From contig NZ_JARVGN010000044.1 of NCBI RefSeq assembly GCF_029762515.1, positions 1-9,034 on the forward strand: a stretch of DNA of 9,034 nt. Direction: 5' to 3'. Source of the DNA: Methanocalculus sp. Its GTDB lineage: Archaea > Halobacteriota > Methanomicrobia > Methanomicrobiales > Methanocorpusculaceae. The first letter of the stretch is position 1; each line of letters begins with the position of its first letter. The notes beneath the pieces are model-generated. The model saw only the letters and a list, made by a program, of their open reading frames with translations. It was not told the DNA's origin and did no database searches. The position numbers and the translations under genes were made by a program. Shown piece after piece: positions 4,365-9,034 of this stretch.

Positions 4365-7098
4365 TGATCATCGTCTGTATGATTTCACGGGCTTTCTCAA
4401 GTGCACCGGGGATGGCATCCGCATCTTTCCCGGCCCCCTGCGCAAGTCCGGGTTTTCCTCCGCCCTTTCCACCAAGAACAGTACATATCTCCCGGACGAT
4501 TACACCAGCATCAACTGAATCATTTCCGGATCCGGCAACAACACGGATGCCATCGCTTGTAGATATGAAAAGGGCCACTCCCTTCTGTTCAGAGATGCCT
4601 GATGCCATATTGACCAGTTCTTTCTGGGTTCGATCGATCTGACGGATGATAACATTCACCCCGCCAATCTCCTCGCCGCTCATGTTCTGTAGTGACAGAT
4701 CTGCTAGTCTCTGTTCCAGATCCCCGATCGTTTTCCCCCGCTCTTTCCATTCAGAGAAGAATCGCTCCACTGACTGGGGGAGATGCTCCACCTGAACCGA
4801 GAGGGTGGCAGCAGCCTCGTTGACAATATCCTGCAGGTGCTGCATGGCATAGATCGCAGCAAATCCTGCTGAGAACTCAATTCGTTCGACACCGTCCTGA
4901 ATATGTTCGATCCTGAGTATCTTGATGATCCCCACTTCGCCACTGTTCCTGCAATGGGTTCCTCCACATGCCTGGACTTCTGTTCCCATCTGGACAACAC
5001 GGATATCCTTTCCTTTGGGGACACCACCCTGGTAGAGTGCGAACCCGAATTTCTCTTCGGCACGGTTTCTGTCTTCAATTTTTATAAAGACAGGTATGTT
5101 CTCCATAATGATCTGGTTTGCAGCGATCTCAATCCGCTTTGCCTCTTCCGGTCTAATATGTGAGAAATGGCGAATATCAAGCCTGGAACTATCAATCCCG
5201 TTCTGAGATCCGGCCTGGTGAATATGAGGGCCGAGAATTTGTTTACAGGCACGGAGAAGAACATGGGTGCCGGTATGGTGACGCATCAGCGACCAGCGCC
5301 GTTCCTCGTCAACAATTCCTTTTACCCGTTCTCCCCGCTTCAGGACTCCGCCTTTGATCTTATGCAGGATTCTATCGTCTTTGATTATTGCTTCATCCAC
5401 CCGGACAACATTCTCTGAAGTGACAAGCGTCCCGGTATCTGAGGGCTGGCCCCCGCCATCCGGGTAGAAGAGGCTCTGGTCAAGTACGACATATCCATCG
5501 AAATAATCAAGGACAATTGCATCGAATTCAAATTCATAGGGTCGTTCGTAATAGATTTTTTTGGTTTGTGGGAGTCCCGTGATCCTCTCATCAAATTTCT
5601 TTGTACCGGCTTCTTCCTCTGATGATTCAGCCTCAGAGTGCATATCTGCGATAATTGAATCGAGGTCGTCGGGGAGATCAAAGTCCGCCCCCTCATTCGT
5701 TAATATCTCCCGCATCAGGGCAGTCGGAATACCATGTGATTCATAGAGAGTGACCATCTCAGGGAGCGGAACCGGTTCGTTCTTTTTCATATAGGTCTTT
5801 GCAATCCGCTGGACGACCCTGCTTCCCCGGGCAATGGTCGTATCGTATTTCTCTGTTTCACGATCGATGATCTGGCGCACTATGTCCTGTGTCTGCTCAA
5901 ACTGATCAGATCCGATCGTATTCATCTGGGCAAGTACCAGATCTGAGAGCGTCTCATCCAGATTCAGCTCGCCCATCATCCTGAGACTTCTCCTGAGAAC
6001 AAGCCGTGCCAGGTATCCTTCACGTGCATTTGACGGGACAATACAATCCCCAAGCATATATGCAAGGCATCGGGTATGATCGCAGAGTGCGTAAATCCCC
6101 TCGATTGGCGTAATCATCTCCTCAAGTTTATCGATGCTGATACCGATGGCGTCTGCAACCTTCTTGCGGAGATGAACCAGTTTTTCTCCCCTGATATCGA
6201 TAAGCCCGGCGAATTTAGCGTTTAAGCCAAGGATATTGGTAAACTCGCTATTATCCAGAAGATGCTCGAGTCCGGCTGATCCCATCAGGCGGGATACCAT
6301 CTCCGGGAATACCGCATCATAGATGGTTGGTGATCCTTTTGATGCCCAGACGAATCGCTCAAGACCATACCCGGTATCTACAATCCGAAGATCCATTGGA
6401 TAGTAATCTTTTCCATCGATCATTGTCGGAGAGCGATCGGTCTTCGTCCTTCCAAGGTTCATGAAGACGAGGGTTGCAACCTCCAGTCCTCCGATGAGCA
6501 CCTCAACGCTTGGGCCCGCATTGCCTCCCCCATACCATGGATGCTCTTTGAATGTGAGGTTCTGAAGATCCCCGCCAATCGATCTGATGAAATTCGAACA
6601 GAGTTCAAGTGTATCTTCTTTCCAGTAGATCTCTTCATCTGCGGAGTTGAAGGCATGATGTGCCATCATCTCAAAGCAGGTGAGATGCCTGCCTGATCGT
6701 CCGACTGCATCCAGATCATTTAAGCGGATACATGGCTGGGATATTGTGAGCGGGTTTGCAGGGGGAGGAACAACCCCACCGGTTACAAATGGCTGAAAAT
6801 CTGCAATTGATGCAATTGTCAGGTAGATGTCGTCACGCCATCTGGCCGCGACCGGGTAGCGGTCGATTCGTGTATGGTTATTCGTCTCGAAAAATGAGAG
6901 GAATGCCTCACGCATCTGATCGAGAGAATGCGGTTTAAAGATCGGCTCTCCGATGAACTGATATGGCTCACAGGGTGCATCTCCACACAACTCACGGTCC
7001 GGGTCCTGTGTCCAGAAGGCTGCCCCACAGGATCTGCAGGTTTTCCTCAGAAATCCATTGGATCGAAAATAATCCAGCTCGTATTCTTCCTCAAGCAT
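4357..7098 (-). CDS. alaS: Alanyl-tRNA synthetase, archaeal type
   Basis: This 913-residue protein attaches alanine to tRNA-Ala in the cytosol and hydrolyses mischarged products in its editing domain. An archaeal-type N-terminal extension carries four cysteines (C21, C24, C38, C43) in a CRSCGAAFWT...CGDAPC pattern. The class II catalytic core with RYPVAARWRDDIYLTIASI and CFEMMAHHAFN follows, then the editing domain with metal ligands HTGTH (H608/H612) and CGGTH (C711/H715), and a C-Ala domain ending in a glycine-rich GGKGGGKPGLAQGAG stretch (about 873-889). A short acidic patch (SEAESSEEEAG, about 488-498) precedes the editing domain. The ATG at 7098 is preferred to an in-frame TTG at 7104. 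The length is normal for archaeal AlaRS and I see no disruption. It lies 59 bp after the SWIM gene and overlaps the HTH regulator by 8 bp. Confidence 0.97.
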   Translation of the reverse strand: MLEEEYELDYFRSNGFLRKTCRSCGAAFWTQDPDRELCGDAPCEPYQFIGEPIFKPHSLDQMREAFLSFFETNNHTRIDRYPVAARWRDDIYLTIASIADFQPFVTGGVVPPPANPLTISQPCIRLNDLDAVGRSGRHLTCFEMMAHHAFNSADEEIYWKEDTLELCSNFIRSIGGDLQNLTFKEHPWYGGGNAGPSVEVLIGGLEVATLVFMNLGRTKTDRSPTMIDGKDYYPMDLRIVDTGYGLERFVWASKGSPTIYDAVFPEMVSRLMGSAGLEHLLDNSEFTNILGLNAKFAGLIDIRGEKLVHLRKKVADAIGISIDKLEEMITPIEGIYALCDHTRCLAYMLGDCIVPSNAREGYLARLVLRRSLRMMGELNLDETLSDLVLAQMNTIGSDQFEQTQDIVRQIIDRETEKYDTTIARGSRVVQRIAKTYMKKNEPVPLPEMVTLYESHGIPTALMREILTNEGADFDLPDDLDSIIADMHSEAESSEEEAGTKKFDERITGLPQTKKIYYERPYEFEFDAIVLDYFDGYVVLDQSLFYPDGGGQPSDTGTLVTSENVVRVDEAIIKDDRILHKIKGGVLKRGERVKGIVDEERRWSLMRHHTGTHVLLRACKQILGPHIHQAGSQNGIDSSRLDIRHFSHIRPEEAKRIEIAANQIIMENIPVFIKIEDRNRAEEKFGFALYQGGVPKGKDIRVVQMGTEVQACGGTHCRNSGEVGIIKILRIEHIQDGVERIEFSAGFAAIYAMQHLQDIVNEAAATLSVQVEHLPQSVERFFSEWKERGKTIGDLEQRLADLSLQNMSGEEIGGVNVIIRQIDRTQKELVNMASGISEQKGVALFISTSDGIRVVAGSGNDSVDAGVIVREICTVLGGKGGGKPGLAQGAGKDADAIPGALEKAREIIQTMING

Positions 7099-7136
7099 GA
7101 ACAACCACGTGCTTGGTATAGGTTCTGTTCGTCACC

Positions 7137-7143
7137 ATAAATG
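7137..7143 (-). promoter_or_regulatory. Possible TATA-like element for alaS
   Basis: On the minus strand this reads TTTATGG, centred about 40 bases before the alaS ATG, which would give a leader of about 15 bases. The gap between the SWIM stop and alaS is 59 bp, long enough for an internal promoter. The match to an archaeal TATA box is modest and read-through from nif3-SWIM is equally possible. Confidence 0.3.
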
Positions 7144-7157
7144 GTTTCTCTTTGGAA

Positions 7158-7487
7158 TCAGCCTGTATCGTCTCCATTTGGAGGGTCGGTATACCAGAGA
7201 TCGAATTCCTCGTAGAGGTGGCAGATATTAGCGATCTGAACCGCGATGCTGTGCCAGCAGACGCCACCCCGAAAGCGGAAATCATCACAGGTACAGAATC
7301 CATCTTCGACAATATATTCGTCAGATCGTCCAACGACGACCCAGAAGTCCCGGTACTTCTTAACATTCCCGTGCTCGGCTGCAAGGATTGCTTTTTCACC
7401 GCGTTCATGGTATGCATGGATGAGAGAACGCTTTGCCTCAGGTGACAGCTCCCGACTCTGTTTCAGCAGTACCCAGGGATTGATCAT
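7158..7487 (-). CDS. Small SWIM zinc-finger protein
   Basis: This 109-residue protein contains a SWIM zinc finger, C-x-C-x9-C-x-H, at C65, C67, C77 and H79 (FCTCDDFRFRGGVCWHS). The SWIM motif is a zinc-binding module linked to nucleic-acid or protein binding. In archaea it also occurs in small proteins with little else, as here: a basic, helical N-terminal half (1-45), a short beta segment (DFWVVVGRSDEYIV, 47-60), the finger, and an acidic tail ending in DPPNGDDTG. There is no catalytic domain and no membrane segment. Its ATG overlaps the nif3-like stop as ATGA, so the two are translationally coupled; no clear ribosome-binding site is visible, consistent with re-initiation. alaS follows 59 bp downstream. 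The specific function is unknown. Confidence 0.85.
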   Translation of the reverse strand: MINPWVLLKQSRELSPEAKRSLIHAYHERGEKAILAAEHGNVKKYRDFWVVVGRSDEYIVEDGFCTCDDFRFRGGVCWHSIAVQIANICHLYEEFDLWYTDPPNGDDTG

Positions 7488-8191
7488 ATAAGCAGGCAGC
7501 TTTCAGGGGGATCATCAATATATGTCCACCCCATCCTCCCCGAGAGAGCCTTCATTCCGGGCGATTCAAGGGCATAGTGTGTAGCTTCAATGCAGGGAAG
7601 TGGTATCTGGCGCCCGATGCTATGTTTCATCTCAGAGGAGATGAAAATCTCCGCGCCGCATCGTACTGCCTCATCCATGAGATCCGGTGAAAAACCTGAT
7701 CCGCCTACAACAGCAACCCGATTATGGGTGGTGATTGCTCCATGAACCCGGACGCCACACCCAAGAAGCCGAATCAATTCATTGATCCCAAGGTGGCAGT
7801 CACCCACAATACCAAGGCTCATTCGTCTCCTGTTTGTTAATCCGATCTGATCGGCAAGCGCATCGTTAACTCCATTCTCTGCATGATCGAAATTCGTATG
7901 CATCACAAAGAGATTCATATCATTCTCAAGGAGTATTTTCAATATGCGCGCTGTTGTCCCCATGATCCGGGTAACGGGAGTAAAGAGGGGGGTGTGATGC
8001 ACAACAAGCATATCTGCACCGAGATTTGCTGCTGACTGCACAACCTTCAGGGTTGGATCAAGTGCTGCAGCAACCACACCGATATCCTCTGTTCCCTCGA
8101 CAACAAGTCCGATTCTGTTAGAATCGAACTCTTCTGCAAGCGATGCAGGGGCTATCTTCTCCATCTGATTGAGAAATGCGGATAGCTTCAT
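7484..8191 (-). CDS. Nif3-like dinuclear metal-centre protein
   Basis: This 235-residue protein is of typical length for single-domain archaeal Nif3/YbgI proteins (MJ0927 is the archaeal relative I have in mind). Family hallmarks visible are the N-terminal EEFDSNRIGLVV (equivalent to the usual WDNxGL), the HHTPLF motif with H65/H66, D102 in MHTNFDHAENG, and the C-terminal H205/E209 in EATHYALES. These five residues are the expected ligands of the dinuclear metal site. Family members form hexameric toroids. Databases often call them GTP cyclohydrolase I type 2, but the physiological reaction is not settled, so I leave the function open. The ATG at 8191 begins the minus-strand run nif3-SWIM-alaS-HTH; it has no obvious ribosome-binding site and is divergent from the COG1900 gene. 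Confidence 0.93.
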   Translation of the reverse strand: MKLSAFLNQMEKIAPASLAEEFDSNRIGLVVEGTEDIGVVAAALDPTLKVVQSAANLGADMLVVHHTPLFTPVTRIMGTTARILKILLENDMNLFVMHTNFDHAENGVNDALADQIGLTNRRRMSLGIVGDCHLGINELIRLLGCGVRVHGAITTHNRVAVVGGSGFSPDLMDEAVRCGAEIFISSEMKHSIGRQIPLPCIEATHYALESPGMKALSGRMGWTYIDDPPESCLLI

Positions 8192-8293
8192 GGATTTATG
8201 ATTGAATCGGAGAAGGCATAGGTCTTGCGATGCGAAATATTACTCCTGGTTATTATTCGGAACCTTTTTTAATGCATGGAGAAGATATTGTGT
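8192..8293. promoter_or_regulatory. Divergent promoter region between nif3-like and COG1900 genes
   Basis: This 102-base non-coding region carries promoters for both flanking genes. On the minus strand, GTAATATTTCG at about 8237-8247 is a plausible TATA-like element for the nif3-like gene, placing transcription start some 20-25 bases before its ATG. On the plus strand, the TTTTTTAA at 8265-8272 serves the COG1900 gene. No dyad symmetry large enough to name an operator is evident. Confidence 0.45.
8265..8272 (+). promoter_or_regulatory. TATA-like box for the COG1900 gene
   Basis: TTTTTTAA is centred about 25 bases before the ATG at 8294. The expected transcription start at about 8293-8297 would make the mRNA leaderless or nearly so, and would exclude the in-frame ATG at 8276 as the start. 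Confidence 0.5.
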
Positions 8294-9034
8294 ATGACAA
8301 AATCCATCGAAGAGATTAATCTCAAAATTCGCGATGGAAGTGCTGTCGTTGTCACTGCTGAGGAGATGCCTGATATCGTCTCCGAACTGGGCGAGGAAGG
8401 AGCCTTGCGCGAAGTTGATGTTGTGACAACAGGCACCTTCGGCGCGATGTGTTCTTCAGGAGCTTTTCTGAACTTCGGCCATGCTGATCCACCTATCCGG
8501 ATGGAACGGATCTGGATCAATGATGTCGAGGCATATGCAGGGATAGCCGCAGTGGATGCTTATATTGGAGCAACGCAGGAATCCACCACAGCAGGGTCAA
8601 AATATGGCGGGGCTCATGTTATCGAGGATCTCGTATCCGGCAGGCAGATTGAGGTTCGTGCAATCTCAAAAGGAACAGATTGCTATCCCAGGCGGACGAT
8701 CACAACAGAACTCCTGCTTGAGGATCTGAACCAGGCGGTGATGGTCAATCCAAGAAATGCATACCAGTCTTATAATGCGGTAATAAACCGATCTGACCGG
8801 ACACTCAATACCTACATGGGGATGCTCCTCTCAAACCAGGGAAATGTTTCTTATTCCGGTGCCGGTCTCCTCTCCCCGCTTGCAAACGATCCTCATTTCA
8901 ACCTGATTGGATCCGGAGTTCCGTTGTTCATCGGTGGCGGAGAAGGTGTCATTATCGGAGAAGGAACACAGAGTTCTCCATCAAATGGTTTTGGTACCCT
9001 GATGGTAAGTGGAGATCTGAACTCAATGACTCCT
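8294..9034 (+). CDS. Homocysteine biosynthesis protein, COG1900/DUF39 (L-aspartate semialdehyde sulfurtransferase family), 5' part
   Basis: There are 247 open codons from ATG at 8294 to the window edge; the C-terminal part is missing. The family was characterised in Methanosarcina acetivorans (MA1821), where with a NIL-domain ferredoxin partner it converts aspartate semialdehyde to homocysteine without O-acyl homoserine intermediates. Recognisable features are VDVVTTGTFGAMCSSGAFLNFGH with C53, and GTDCYPRR with C130, which agree with the two conserved cysteines proposed to carry sulfur in the family. Further features are IGATQ, GGAHVIEDLV, and glycine-rich segments FIGGGEGVIIGEGTQ and FGTLMVSGDL near the edge. 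An in-frame ATG lies at 8276, but the TATA-like box and the family N terminus favour 8294. A GGAG at 8278-8281 is rather far upstream to act as a ribosome-binding site. The partner ferredoxin gene, if adjacent, would lie beyond 9034. Confidence 0.93.
   Translation, partial: MTKSIEEINLKIRDGSAVVVTAEEMPDIVSELGEEGALREVDVVTTGTFGAMCSSGAFLNFGHADPPIRMERIWINDVEAYAGIAAVDAYIGATQESTTAGSKYGGAHVIEDLVSGRQIEVRAISKGTDCYPRRTITTELLLEDLNQAVMVNPRNAYQSYNAVINRSDRTLNTYMGMLLSNQGNVSYSGAGLLSPLANDPHFNLIGSGVPLFIGGGEGVIIGEGTQSSPSNGFGTLMVSGDLNSMTP

Noticed and set aside
7099..7104. TTG start that adds two residues to alaS
   Set aside because: An ATG lies two codons downstream and the family N terminus fits it; there is no ribosome-binding site favouring TTG.
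1..9034. Frequent GATC tetranucleotides as a possible repeat or methylation signal
   Set aside because: They fall mostly at Ile/Asp/Arg codon pairs in coding sequence (ATC, GAT, CGA), and codon preference explains them without a special role.
1..9034. tRNA genes, CRISPR repeats, insertion sequences or attachment sites
   Set aside because: No cloverleaf-like sequence, regularly spaced repeat, transposase or terminal inverted repeat was found; nearly all bases are in the listed genes.

Overview
The window looks like the chromosome of a hydrogenotrophic methanogenic archaeon, most likely of the order Methanomicrobiales. The evidence is an archaeal-type alanyl-tRNA synthetase with an N-terminal Cys4 cluster, a COG1900/DUF39 homocysteine-biosynthesis protein of the methanogen type, a PUA-fused archaeal PAPS-reductase-like protein, a membrane-anchored winged-helix regulator of a kind common in methanogens, and TATA-like boxes placed so that several genes would be leaderless or nearly so. 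The order-level call is inference from family resemblance; no rRNA or mcr marker is present. The window is almost fully coding, with no tRNA, CRISPR array, insertion sequence or sign of recent gene transfer.

Layout. (1) Positions 1-1564, minus strand: five tightly overlapping genes for small membrane subunits of an Mrp-type cation/proton antiporter module, in the order mrpE, mrpF, mrpG, DUF4040 (MbhD-like) and MbhE-like (cut by the window edge). Each junction is an ATGA or similar overlap, so they are translationally coupled. The order matches the first genes of mbh membrane-bound hydrogenase operons as well as Mrp antiporter operons; the genes that would decide lie beyond position 1. (2) Positions 1565-1757: a divergent promoter region. 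(3) Positions 1758-3747, plus strand: a zinc-ribbon/PUA/PAPS-reductase-like protein whose 3' end overlaps hisH (histidine biosynthesis) by 23 bp. (4) Positions 3744-8191, minus strand: nif3-like, a small SWIM zinc-finger protein, alaS, then a membrane-anchored HTH regulator. The first two and the last two genes overlap at their ends, and only a 59-bp gap precedes alaS. hisH and the regulator converge and share the bases of their stop codons. (5) Positions 8192-8293: a second divergent promoter region. (6) Positions 8294-9034, plus strand: the first 247 codons of the COG1900 homocysteine-biosynthesis gene, running off the window.

How they work together. The antiporter module is bioenergetic (Na+/H+ exchange or coupling to a hydrogenase). 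The rest is mostly information processing and sulfur or amino-acid metabolism: alanine charging of tRNA, histidine synthesis, homocysteine synthesis, and a probable RNA-binding PP-loop protein. That last protein is the most interesting item: it keeps the [4Fe-4S] cysteine pattern of APS reductases but lacks the C-terminal catalytic cysteine, and it carries an RNA-binding PUA domain. It is more plausibly an RNA sulfur-transfer or modification enzyme than a sulfate-assimilation reductase.
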